Shown one piece after another: positions 35,395 to 45,417 of a stretch of 64,000 nucleotides of DNA. Below the pieces are notes generated by a model that worked only from the letters and a program-made list of their open reading frames with translations, had not been told where the DNA came from and ran no database searches. Each line of letters starts with the position of its first letter. The first letter of the stretch is position 1. The translations under genes and the position numbers were made by a program. Origin of the DNA: Glutinoglossum americanum. Taxonomy: Eukaryota; Ascomycota; Geoglossomycetes; Geoglossales; Geoglossaceae. The DNA is taken from contig JAGHQL010000037.1 of NCBI GenBank assembly GCA_020080175.1, positions 1 to 64,000 on the forward strand, given 5' to 3'.

Positions 35395-37195
35395 ATGCGT
35401 CCAGTTTCTGGTTTGAACCTGACTGCTCCCTCATCTGCTCTCCTGAAATTTCTCCGCTTTCAGTCCGAGGAATTGTGCCCCCTCACTGGAAATGCAGGAT
35501 CTGCCTTTTGCTTGAACGACCGAGCGCCGCGATCCGTTAAGGTCCGCTCCCGCGGAGGTAGCCCACCGGTCTCTTCGCATACAGCGGGGTGGCTTGATGC
35601 AGGATCTCCTAGGCAGGCCGTTGTCGAGGCATCTCTACTGAACTTTGACTTCCTCCGGCCCCGAACCTCTCGCGATGCTCTCACGCCTACCTACTCTGCA
35701 CCACGGGCTTTCCCCGCGGTTTTCACGCCATATTCTGTCCCAATCAGAACACCTGTTCGTCGTGCTTCCACCGATGGCAGACCATTTTTGCGTAAGCTGT
35801 TTGACATGAAGAGGCGGAAACCCAAGACTGTACTTAAGCCCGACGACCTGCCGCCTCTAGGGGGATTTCTCGACGAAGGGGCTGATAGTTCTATTTTCAC
35901 CCTCGGTAGGGGTTTATCGGCCAAGGGAGCCGACGAGCCAAAGCTACGCTGCACTGAGTTCGATGAAAACGGGAATGTGACTCTGGTAAATGGAGAGTTT
36001 AAAAAAAGCGAGCTTATAGCCAAGGTGAGATTTTGATTTCATGTTCCGTTCACCCTTCCCCACCATCACAGGCGGGAAAGAGTTGCAACGCTAATACCGC
36101 ATACTCGCAGTTCGGTCTTCTCCCTCGCGACCTCCGTAAAATTGACTCGTCTCACCTTCCCCACATCCTTGTCCGCCCATCTGCCATCCTTATCAATCTC
36201 CTTCATCTTCGAGCCCTCATCAAGCACGACCGCGTTCTCGTCTTCGATGCTTATGGATCAACCGACTCATACACCCAGTCTGTTTTTATGTATGACCTCG
36301 AAGGCAAATTACGACAGAGAGAGACATCCCGACAGGCGGGCGGTCTGCCATATGAGCTACGCGCGCTAGAAGCAGTTCTTATCAGTGTGACGACGGCACT
36401 CGAGGGCGAATATCAAGGTGTAAGAGATCCAGTCGTAAGAGTCTTGAGGGAGCTAGAGGAGGATATCGATAGGGATAAATTACGTCATCTTCTGGTGTAT
36501 TCCAAGAAGTTGGGAACTTTCGAGCAGAAGGCTAAGCTTGTCAGAGATGCAATCGACGAATTGCTAGAGGCGGACGATGACCTCGCGGCGATGTACTTGA
36601 CAGCAAAGGCGAAAGGGGAGGAAAGGGGTGAGGAGGACCACACTGAGGTGGAGATGCTCCTAGAGAGCTATCATAAGGTGTGCGACGAGATTGTGCAGAA
36701 TAGCGGAAATCTTGTCAGCAACATCAGGAACACGGAAGAAATGTGAGCAGCTCCCCCCTTTCAACCCACTCCGATCACACCCCTGACGTTAATTGCAGAG
36801 TCAAGGCCATCCTTGATGCCAATCGCAATTCGCTCATGCTCCTTGACCTCAAATTCTCAATCGGCACCTTGGGGATAGGGTCCGGTGCTTTCATCGCCGC
36901 ATTATACGGCATGAATCTCAAAAATTTCATTGAGGAATCTGACTTTGGCTTTCTCGGCGTTTCATTCTGGAGCTTCGGCTTTGCGTTTGTCATCTGCGCA
37001 TATGGACTCCACAAGCTGAGGCGGATCCAGAGGGTCTCTATGTTCGAGCACGGCGACACCGATAGGCGCCGCAGCTGGCGGAATCCGTTGATTGGAGCCG
37101 GTTCGGCGATTGAAAGAACCCAGAGGTTGCGGAGATTGAAAGAGATGAAAGAGGGGGGAGAAGGCGGGGTGCCGGTGGTGAAGAAGAAGAAATAG
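35395..37195 (+). CDS. MRS2: Mitochondrial inner-membrane magnesium channel Mrs2 (CorA superfamily)
   Basis: Three exons (35395-36024, 36111-36742, 36799-37195) give 552 aa. The first 150 residues are rich in Arg/Ser and poor in acidic residues, as in a mitochondrial presequence. The CorA-like domain starts with [20 protein letters not shown] and [11 protein letters not shown], followed by the long stalk helices. Two membrane helices follow, with the selectivity motif GMN at about 458-460 (YGMNLKNF), and a basic C-tail ending in Lys-rich sequence. Mrs2 forms a pentameric Mg2+ channel in the inner membrane. The second intron has a GTGAGC donor and splits an Ile codon. Confidence 0.94.
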
Positions 37196-37279
37196 TAACG
37201 CGCTGATTAGCTACATGTTAGGAAAATAATGGGGTGGGTGTGTGGGTCCAATGAACGCTCCGCTCCTTGCAGATTAGGG

Positions 37280-37281
<2 letters not shown>

Positions 37282-37318
<37 letters not shown>
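37282..37318. repeat. (GT)n microsatellite
   Basis: About 18 uninterrupted TG units. Confidence 0.95.
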
Positions 37319-37319
<1 letters not shown>

Positions 37320-37660
37320 ATACAACTGTCCCCCCGTCATATATTTTGGTCCTCAGCGAACATAGCATAGCCTCGGTGTTTTCCCGTTCCCTTTTAGATC
37401 GGACGGGTAGAAGCTCTTTTCGGTCATGTAAAATACGGAGTCGTGGCATTCTTCTCTCAATCGTTGGGGAAAAGCTCATATACTGCGCTTCCTTTCAATA
37501 TGGACAGAGGCTCTTCAGCCAGCACGTTTCGAGGGAAAATAAAAAAAAAATCGCTCATCTGATAAACTGACAAGCAAAGCTGCTAGGATGAAGACACGAG
37601 ATGCCGCTCTAGAAATGCCGCCCCCCCCCTTTTTCCCACCCAGGGCTCTTTGAGCGATAG

Positions 37661-37721
37661 ACAGCAACAGCAGCAACGACAACGGCAACGACAACGGCAA
37701 CGACAACGACAACGACAACGA
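37661..37721. repeat. (ACAACG)n microsatellite
   Basis: Imperfect CAACGA/CAACGG units immediately 3' of the BIM1-like stop codon (minus strand). Confidence 0.85.
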
Positions 37722-37741
37722 CATCCGCCAGCCAGGCTCGC

Positions 37742-38064
37742 CTAATGCAACAGGATAGCGCCTCCAATCGCCGCAAGGAGCAACACGACCCATTCCCCCA
37801 CCACCGACGTCTGACCCGCCATGCTCCTCGCAGTCGCCGACGCGGAGGGGGCGGAGGAAGCGGAGGGAGCGGACGAGGCGGTAGAGTTCTGACCGGAATT
37901 CGTCTGGTTCGCGTTCTGGTAAGGGGTGGGGTTTTTCGCGGTCCTGACGCCGGTGCCGTTCTGGCAGGCGGGGGCGGCGGGGGCGTTGGCGCGGAAGGTG
38001 ATATCTGCGCACTATCCGAGAGGGAAGGCGGGGGGGATATGTCAGGATTTGGTTTTTTTAATTT

Positions 38065-38099
<35 letters not shown>

Positions 38100-38684
38100 C
38101 CCGGGGGAAAGGAAAAAAAAAAGAGAGAANNNNNNNNNNTTTTGTTTTTTTTGTGTGCAGCGAGAAGAGGATGAAGAAGGCGTTCGCGAAGGGGGGCGTG
38201 GGGGGCACGGGGGGCGGGGAATGGAAATAAATAAATAAATAAATAAAAAAAAAAATTTCCCCACGTTGTACAATCCTCCTTCCGGATCCCCGTTGGTCAC
38301 GACCTGGATGGTAGCGTTGACCCCTTCCGCGACGCCGATGTCCTTGGGCAGCACCAGACCGGAGATGCAGAACGTGCCGTAGCCCTGCTCCTGGAAGGTG
38401 GGGAGCAGGACGTAGTTGAAGGCGCTGCCGACGTCGTTGCCGATGCCAAGGAGGACCTGGACCAGGGCCTGGTCGTGGCCCATGGTGAGGGCGATGGAGC
38501 CGGGGGCGGACAGGGGCCAGTCGGTGCGGTTGGTGGTGGTGGGGAAGGTGGCGCAGGGGAAGGTGCTGAGCTTGTCTTCGTCGAAGCCGCGGGCTGGGGG
38601 GTAGTCGAGGATGAAGTGGGCGGAGGATAGGAGAGGGAGGAGGAGGAGGAGGAGGAGGTGGTGGTGGAGGGGGAGGGCGCGCAT
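37742..38684 (-). CDS. BIM1/X325-like extracellular copper-binding protein, GPI-anchored
   Basis: Two exons (38684-38265, 38011-37742) give 229 aa. A signal peptide ends SSA, so the mature chain starts with His23 (HFILDYPPARGFDEDK), the N-terminal copper-ligand His of LPMO-like X325/BIM1 proteins. A second His-Asp pair is at MGHDQALVQVLLG. Four Cys (FPC, FC, YNC, PAC) fit the two family disulfides. The end is Ser/Thr/Asn-rich and then hydrophobic (WVVLLLAAIGGAILL), as expected for a GPI anchor. In Cryptococcus, BIM1 works with Ctr1 in copper uptake; these proteins are not active polysaccharide oxidases. The next gene upstream is a CTR transporter on the same strand. The intron (38264-38012) contains a poly-T run and an assembly gap. 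Splice sites are canonical (GT at 38264-38263, TAG before the Cys codon). Confidence 0.88.
38069..38139. other. Poly-T run and 10-base assembly gap inside the BIM1-like intron
   Basis: A T homopolymer of about 30 (38069-38099) is followed by low-complexity sequence and ten Ns at 38130-38139. Both lie within the intron of the BIM1-like gene, so its true intron length is unknown. Confidence 0.95.
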
Positions 38685-38741
38685 CGCGGATTGGCTCTGT
38701 TTTTGGTGGATTGGGTTTTATGACGGTTTCTTTCCTTCTCT

Positions 38742-38773
38742 CTGTCTCGCTCTCTCTCTCTCTCTCTCTCTCT
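38742..38773. repeat. (CT)n microsatellite
   Basis: A near-perfect CT run starting about 60 bp upstream of the BIM1-like start codon, so it lies in its leader or core promoter. Confidence 0.95.
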
Positions 38774-39544
38774 ATCGGAGCTTCTCTGGGATTGTCAGCG
38801 TGTGTGTATACGTGTGTGCGTGCGCGCGCGCGTGTGTGTGCATGCGAGTGTGAGTGCGCGGTGTATCAGCGTGAGTAGCCAGATACAAGACCCACAGCGA
38901 CAGACACACGCACGCACGTCAGAAGTATAGTACGATGGCATGCACATACCAAAGTACTCTGAAAACGCTGGTTCGTCCCCGAACGCAAAGTCGCTTGGAC
39001 GTGTCTGGTCCTTCAATCAAAGACGGCGGTATGAGAGAGGTGCCCGTTCGCAGCGTCGTAGGGAGGCAGGCAGTAGTAAGCAGCGAGCAAGAGCGCGCGG
39101 TGCCAAGTGCCGCAGCAGCTGCGTATGTATTTGAAGCTGGCCTCCCCGGCCCACCGATACCTCCCTCCCTCCCTCCTCCCCATCACCCACCACCCACCAC
39201 CCGCCCATCTCAGGAGCCCAAGCAAGCAGCCCACCAGCCAACCAGCTACCCCCTCAGACGCCCTTTGGCTTGCCTTGTTTCCCTCGTTACCTCTCAAAAA
39301 AAAATAAAAAAACAAAGCTCTCCCAACTCCTCCTTCCCCCCATCACCAAAACACCACTACATGGTATGCGCGCATTTGAGGTGGTTTTCTTAGTTGCCCG
39401 CGCCTTTCCAGCAAAAGCAACAAAAGCAGCAAAAGCAGCAAAAGCAACGGGCGCCCAACCAACCGCGCGGTGCTAGGCTTTAACCGGCTTAGGTCCCCCG
39501 GGCGCTGCAACCTTAACTGTTCGGCTCTTTCCCTCCCTCGCTTG

Positions 39545-39649
39545 GTGTGTGGGTTAGTGCGTTGTGTGTGTGTTAGTGTGTGTTAGTGTGTGTGTGTCTC
39601 TGTGTGCGTGTGTGGGTTAGTGTGTCTGTGTGTGTGGGTGTAGGTGTGT
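39545..39649. repeat. GT-rich tract with TTAGTGTG units
   Basis: Irregular GTGTG runs broken by five TTAGTG words and CTCTGTG. It is not canonical TTAGGG telomere repeat. Confidence 0.85.
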
Positions 39650-39754
39650 TGGCCATGGTTGGCCGGTCCAGGTCCGATCGGAATAGGGGAGAACAACAAC
39701 ACCCATACCGATACCACGCAGAAAAAAAAAAAAAAAAAGGGTGTGGTACATAAT

Positions 39755-39841
39755 ATATGTATGTATGCATGTATACATATATATACACACACATGTATAT
39801 ATATATATATATATACGTGTGTGTGTGTGTATATATATATT
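39755..39841. repeat. Alternating AT/GT tract
   Basis: TATG/CATG words followed by (TA)n, CACACA, (TA)n, (GT)n and (TA)n. Most of the 87 bp is alternating purine-pyrimidine. Confidence 0.9.
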
Positions 39842-40411
39842 GGAATATGACCAGAGCACTATACGGTGCAATGTGCACGTTATTATTATTGGCCTTCCCC
39901 GATAGGAAGGGATCACGGGAGGGTGCATGCATGGTCGGACATTACGGCGTACCCGGTAAGGTGCACAGATGACGACGAGAAGCCCGTTCGGTACCAGCGG
40001 ACAGGATACTCCGGATGCTTCCGTACCCTCATCTTATGTATCGTATTCCACCTCTACTGGGGAACCCTCTGGGCGACTCCTCATCGATTTTTTCTCTTTT
40101 TTTTTCTTTTCAGACTTCTTTAAAAAAAAAAAAAAGGGACTAGGGGGAAGGAGTATTCCCTTTTTCTTTTCTTTTCCTTTCTCCTACATGGACGTGTCGG
40201 CTTTACCATCGCGCTCTTTTTTGTTTTGTGCCAGTGGTGCACCTCGCCGGAAGGATGGAAAGACGAGATACGTTGGGTTCCTAACTCGTACACATAGTAA
40301 CTGTGCTGCCAAAACAAAACAAACAAACTCCGTATAGTATCGTATTGTACATTGGTGGATGAGCTAGACGCGCAAAAAAAAAAAAATCTTAATCCCCCCG
40401 TCCGATCCGAA

Positions 40412-41077
40412 TCAATGCTCTTCCATCTGCGTATACCGTCCCACGGCAACCTCGCCGACAAAGATACCGGAGATCACCGAGAGAAAATAGCCAACGTTGA
40501 AGGACATTACCGCCAACATGCTGTGGTTTGGGTAGTGTCAGTTAACAGCTTCTGGTGCCCCTGGGCGTATAGATATTGAGACTTACAGTAGGTACCCCAC
40601 AGCACTAATTACCAATACCATGAGGGCTCTCGGCAGATCCACTGAAAACCTCCATGGCATTACCCCCCTCGCCTTACTCCTTACAACCCTAACCTCCTCC
40701 TCTACCCCTCTCTCCGTCAACAACACCACTCCCTTCCCCTCGCTCTCCTGACTCGTCCTCTCCGACTCCCTGGGCTTTCCCGCCACGACGATGTACCTCC
40801 GTCGCAGGGCTTGATCGACCCACCTCCGCTCCACGATGGCTTTGAGGGCGAACAATCCACGCCAGAGCGCCGCGAGTATGATGAGGAAGATGCAAGTTCC
40901 AGCGTAGGCGGAGGAGCTGTGGGGTGCCCAGGAAGCGACGTAGAGGGGGTCGGTCGTGCTTATGTGGAAAACGGAAGCCATGCCCATAGACATGTCCATA
41001 GACATGTCCATGGGCATTGAAGAGGCCATCGGCATGGAGGATGACACTGCCATAGAGGGCGACATTGCCATGTTCAT
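40412..41077 (-). CDS. CTR-family high-affinity copper transporter
   Basis: Two exons (41077-40587, 40520-40412) encode 199 aa. The N-terminus is very Met-rich (MNMAMSPSMAV, then SMPMDMSMDMSMGM), the copper-capture ectodomain of CTR proteins. Three membrane segments follow. TM1 is YAGTCIFLIILAALWRGLFA. TM2 contains the MxxxM pore motif (MLAVM). TM3 carries the GxxxG helix-packing motif (GYFLSVISG). The cytosolic loop between TM1 and TM2 is basic and acidic with no Cys cluster. The protein works as a trimer taking up Cu+ after reduction. It is transcribed away from the FRE-type reductase over a 950-bp shared promoter region, and the BIM1-like gene lies downstream on the same strand. Plasma membrane is likely but a vacuolar Ctr2-like role cannot be excluded. 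Confidence 0.93.
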
Positions 41078-42027
41078 CACTTCTGCTCGGGATTTCGAGA
41101 ATGGTGGTCGAGATGACTATGCGGCTGAGAGGTAGAGGGCGGTGCGCAAGGTTGGAGAGGAGGCTGTGGACGGTGGGGGGCGGAGATAACGTGGGGAGGA
41201 GGCGGACGTGGAATGTGTGTGTAAGTGTGTGGGTGTGCGTGTGTGATCAGGCGATTCCGACCAGCGTTCCTTTTTCTCGATTAAGTTAATCTATTTGTCC
41301 TAAGGTCCGTGAAGTGCGAGTGTGTCCCGGGATAGATCTGACTGGCTTGTGGGAGAGCAGGAGAAGAATGGGCGTGGTAATTTGGTGCTGCGGGCGGGCT
41401 TATAGAGAGATTGGACGTCGAATCTAGAGTCAGCGGGGAACGACAAGGGAATAAACCCCGGTGCGCCGACGCGTGGCTTTGACGTTGATTCAATCATGTC
41501 TCTGTGTCAGGTTTAGAGGCCCTTGGAGGTCCTTAGATTTGCTGCGACAGAGAAACTCTTGGTTCGTTTCGCCTCCGGTTGTTGGTGTTCTTGGGTGTGT
41601 GAAATCTCCGCTGGTGCGAGCACATTTGAGCGCATTAGCTCGGCAAGACCTGGCAGACCTGGCAAGACCTGGCAAGACCTGGTCGTGTTCCATTCGGCCA
41701 GGCATGTTCAACCGAATTGGGGCATTGATGGACCACCTCACTCGAAAGGGCAACTTTACAGAATCCCAACCAACCCGGCGGGCAGACAATTGGACGATCC
41801 AGACGATCCAGACGATCCGGGCGATCTGGGCATAGGGCATGGCAAGTGGCGGTCTAATAGATAATGCTCTTTGCTTTTTTCCCTTTCTTTTCCCCTCGCG
41901 CCTCTCTCTCTCTCCCTTCCTGCCTCTTCTCCTTGTAGGGCGTCGCCGTAGCCAATACCGGTAGCATATCACTCGACCTTTCCGTGAGTTTTTACCTGTG
42001 TTTTGCAAGTGAGTGACAACCGCCAAG
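41078..42027. promoter_or_regulatory. Shared CTR / FRE divergent promoter region
   Basis: 950 bp between divergent copper-uptake genes, which must hold both promoters. It contains a direct repeat of GCAAGACCTG (four copies, 41641-41684) and ACGATCCAG/GGGCGATC repeats (41790-41826). No exact copy of the yeast Mac1 site TTTGC(T/G)C(A/G) was found; ATTTGCTGC at 41540-41548 comes closest. Common control by a copper-sensing factor is inference from gene content. Confidence 0.5.
41641..41684. repeat. Short tandem repeat GGCAAGACCT
   Basis: Four imperfect copies of a unit of about 10 bp in the CTR-FRE intergenic region. Confidence 0.85.
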
Positions 42028-44442
42028 ATGATGGGAATGGACATGCCCATGGGCGACATGACGATGGGGGACGGCGTACCCACTTTTTTCTCCTTGCAGC
42101 AGATGTACTGGGCTGCCGTTGGCGCTGCCGTTGCCTGTGCCACAGCTGTCAACATCTACGAGAAGGCCCTCTGCAAGCACAGGTGAGTTGCTACATATAC
42201 ATACCCATACATACGCATGCGCACATGCGCACATGCGCACACACATGTGTATATATATGCTAAACGTCTTCCCTTATCGCTATTACCTTCTCGCTCATAT
42301 CGTGTTTCGACTCTTGTTTCCCTCGATCGTTCTTGTTCTTGCCTTCAGTCCCCAACCCCCAAAACGTTCTGTCTTGTGTTGGCCGGTAATAACGCATTTC
42401 GCTCTCTTTATTGCTCTAGACTCTACGCTGGAGGCAAGTTCCCGGCGAGGCCGAAAAACTTTTTGTTGCGACTATGCGCAACTGTAACTGCTGCCGTGCG
42501 GGAGGTTTCATATGTTTCGCCGCCTCCTATCAGCATCGGTTCGTTTGCGATCCGTCCGCCGCCGCTTGGACGAGTCATCCTGGTGCTCTCTAACCTAGTC
42601 ACCCTAATCGTCTTATGCTTCTACAAATTGAACCCAAGAGATGAGTGGCAGTATGAGGATATCGCGTACCGTTGTGGTTTCATCACCATTTGTCAATTAC
42701 CCTTGATCTTCCTCTTGGCTGGAAAGCAGAATATCATTGGTTTTCTGACCGGTTCGAGCTATGAACGTCTCAACTGGCTGCACCGCTGGGCGTCCAGATG
42801 TCTATTCGTTACCATGGTCATGCACATGGGTTTTTGGTTCACGTCTTGGGGACGGTACGGTTACATTCTGGTCAAACTTAAGACGGATTCAATGTCGCAA
42901 ACGGGTTTGGGTGCGGGGGCAGTGTTGTTCTGGATTGTGCTCAGCTCTTTTTCCCCTGTCAGGGCTTTCAGCTACGAGGTGTTTGTAATTCAGCACCTGC
43001 TATCTTTTACAGCCTTCATCACAATGGTCTACTTGCACGTCCCCCAGGAAGTCCGTGTCTGGGTCTGGATCCCCGTGGGGTTGTACTTCTTTGACCGCTT
43101 TATGAGGCTGTCCGTTGTGCTTTACAACAACCTCTCCATTTTTCACCCGCGGCAGCGCAAAGCCGGGAAATGCAATGGCCTATGGGCGTGCAAGGCGGAA
43201 TTCACCCCGTTGCCACACCATACCACGCGAGTCACTATCGTCGATCCCCCAGTCAGTTGGGAAGCTGGACAGCATGTCTTCCTGTCATGCCACTCCATCA
43301 TCCCTCTCCAGAGCCACCCCTTTACCATCTCCTCACTCCCGGGAGATGGCAAAATGGAGTTTCTGATCAAGGCAAAGCGAGGTGGAACGCACCGTTTCTT
43401 CCGGCATGCAGAGAGGAACCATGGACTACCTACGACACCGAGTTCCCAGGTTTCTAGGAAGTCAATTGCCATTGAAGGGCCTTATGGCCGCATTCGCCCG
43501 CTTGGGCAGTTTGACACGGTGATCCTACTGGCCGGAAGTACAGGCGCTTCTTTTACCGTGCCTTTGATGAGAGACATTGTGGATCAGTGGTGTGGCGGAC
43601 CTCGGAGAGGGAGGACCCTACGATTATTCGGAGACCACGGTGCTATAACACGCAAGGTTCGCTTTGCTTGGGTTGTTAAGGGTAGGAGCCAGATCGACTA
43701 CTTTGCCAGCGAGATTGAGAATGTGATCACATGCGTCAAGAACTTGCGGGAGAACGGGCGGGAGGATGTGGAGGTGGACATCAGCGTTTACGTCACTTGC
43801 GATGAATCTTTCACAAGTGAGCACCACTCGGGAAGCTCAACAACCTTTTCTCAGGAGCATGGCAAAGCGGAAGAGGTGGGCCCCACGGCTGGCAATGGTA
43901 AGAACAGCACATTACAGGATGACGAACCAAAGGTCAATGCCCAAGTGAAGACGATGGAGAAAGCGGAGGTTAAGTCTACAAAATGCTGCTGCACGGGTGT
44001 TGTGGAAGACGAAAACGTAATCGTCCATGCTTGTAATTGCGATGCCTGTGGCCCCTCAGCTCCACCAAAGGTACCCGACCCCGAAAAATCGGCCCTAATC
44101 CTCGAAAACATCGCCTCCACCTCCTCGACAACAGCCTCTGTTCAGGGTCAAAACGACTCGCCCCCTAGCTCAATTCGTATCCTCTCCGGCCGTCCCGAAT
44201 GCCGGAGCCTTATCCAGAAGGAACTTGAGCTCGCACTCGGAGAGAGTGCGGTCGTGGTTTGTGGACCGAGCAGCTTAGTAGAAACGGTCAGGGACTCGGT
44301 GGTGAGTCTAAGTGACGAACGGGCAGTGCATAAAGGAACAGGAGCGCAAGGGGTAAGTTTATTTCTGTTGATGTTTTGTAATTGGATTAGGCGCTGAACG
44401 TTGAAACAGATCTACATGCACACGGAGTATTTCGGGTACTAG
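42028..44442 (+). CDS. FRE-type ferric/cupric reductase
   Basis: Three exons (42028-42182, 42420-44352, 44410-44442) give 706 aa. The N-terminus MMGMDMPMGDMTMGDG is Met-rich like the neighbouring CTR. One membrane segment follows, then the ferric-reductase core with two bis-His pairs, each spaced 13 residues (in LHRWASRC...VMHMGF and IQHLLSFT...YLHVP), that bind two hemes. The FAD motif is HPFT (SHPFTISSLP). The NAD(P)H domain has LLAGSTGASFTVPLMRDI. Between NAD(P)H segments lies a long acidic insert with CCC at 574-576 and HACNCDACG. FRE enzymes use cytosolic NADPH to reduce extracellular Fe3+ or Cu2+. The neighbours suggest copper reduction here. The last exon (IYMHTEYFGY) is short and was inferred from splice signals. 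Intron 1 (42183-42419) holds a CACATGCG repeat. Confidence 0.92.
42200..42262. repeat. Alternating CATA / GCGCACAT repeats in FRE intron 1
   Basis: CATACATAC words pass into three copies of ATGCGCAC and then a TATATATGC end. The whole tract is inside the first intron of the reductase. Confidence 0.85.
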
Positions 44443-45417
44443 ATGTGCAACGGACGACGGTACGGGAACGCGCGCTTCGCGAAACTTCCTTGCAACCAAA
44501 ATGCCCGTTCTTGGACGGGAAACCCTTTCTTAGGACGTTGGACGCGTGTTCAGGGAACTCTAGATAGAACAGGGCAAAAATTAACGATTCATGTATTCTA
44601 TCCTTTCCCGCTGTGTATCTAACAGTTAGGGGAACCTTAGCGGCGTTTAGGCTTGGCAGGTGCATTGGGGTCAGGAGTTGTTTTGTGGTATCTGGTTACT
44701 CTGATGGGGGATACAAACAATATTGGTGACATCGCAATTGCCCCGCTAGAGGCCACGGATACGGTCGTCGCCGTATGTATCTTGCTATATCTAGAATCGA
44801 TCGTGGGCTCCCTTGAATCCGAGCACTAGTCTATCCACGCAGGAGTTGGTGTGGGTGGATATACTTATGTTTCGTGTAAATAAAGCAAGCAAGTAAGCAA
44901 ATACCTATAAATTTCTATTTATCCACTCGGACTCTCGACGTCTCGTGGGTGAGTAGTGGTTGGTAGAGCGAAGTAGCGAACCAAGGAAAATTATATTTAA
45001 CTCTAATTGGGATGTATGCTGAAGGGTTCGCTGGTTTCGCTGGTTGGTGTCAGGGCCGCACCCCCTGGTTTTTTTGGGTTCTGGAAGGGAAGTTCCTCAC
45101 ATTTTAGAAGAGCCATCCCTACCGTGTCAAATATGGATCTTTCTATGTATTCTTTACATATATACATGCTTCCCCCCCCGGCCTTTGCCCTTCTTTGCTC
45201 GGTGGCGCCGAGGGATCAGACGTGGTGCTGGGGCTTTCCTCTTTGTATATGGGAGAGATAGGGTTAGGATGTGGTGACGCTTCCTTGAAGTTCCGCGATA
45301 TTGATACGTATGTATTCTTTCCGGCGCATCTTAATATCTGTCCTCGCGCCTGCTGTCTGGACATAAGGGCGCGGACCTCACCCCTTATCCCTGTAGCTGA
45401 GCTTTCCCAGTTTCCTC
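44443..45417. other. Convergent FRE / cyclophilin spacer
   Basis: 975 bp between two 3' ends. It has AAGCAAGTAAGCAAATA-like sequence near 44884 and T/C-rich stretches. No gene or clear repeat is seen. Confidence 0.5.

Larger units (their letters stand above)
37196..37741. other. Convergent MRS2 / BIM1-like spacer with microsatellites
   Basis: 546 bp between two convergent genes. It holds a (GT)n tract at 37282-37318 and an (ACAACG)n-like tract at 37661-37721. No gene is seen. Confidence 0.5.
38685..40411. other. 1.7-kb spacer between BIM1-like and CTR genes, rich in simple repeats
   Basis: BIM1-like promoter and CTR 3' flank. It contains (CT)n at 38742-38773, a GT/GC alternating tract at 38797-38842, a GCAAAA-type tract at 39411-39447, GT-rich TTAGTGTG units at 39545-39649, an A run at 39721-39738, and an alternating purine-pyrimidine AT/GT tract at 39755-39841. 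The open frames reported by translation are repeat artefacts. No gene is seen. Confidence 0.55.

Noticed and set aside
39131-39140. TTGAAGCTGG, a match to the degenerate fission yeast CuSE, upstream of the BIM1-like gene
   Set aside because: It fits the consensus, but the consensus is too loose for a single site about 450 bp upstream to be informative.
39545-39649. Interstitial telomere repeat
   Set aside because: The words are TTAGTG and GTGTG, not TTAGGG, and the tract is a mixed GT microsatellite.
41078-42027. Mac1/Cuf1-type copper-response sites in the CTR-FRE promoter
   Set aside because: No exact TTTGC(T/G)C(A/G) was found. Matches to the degenerate fission yeast consensus are expected about once per kb by chance, so none is claimed.
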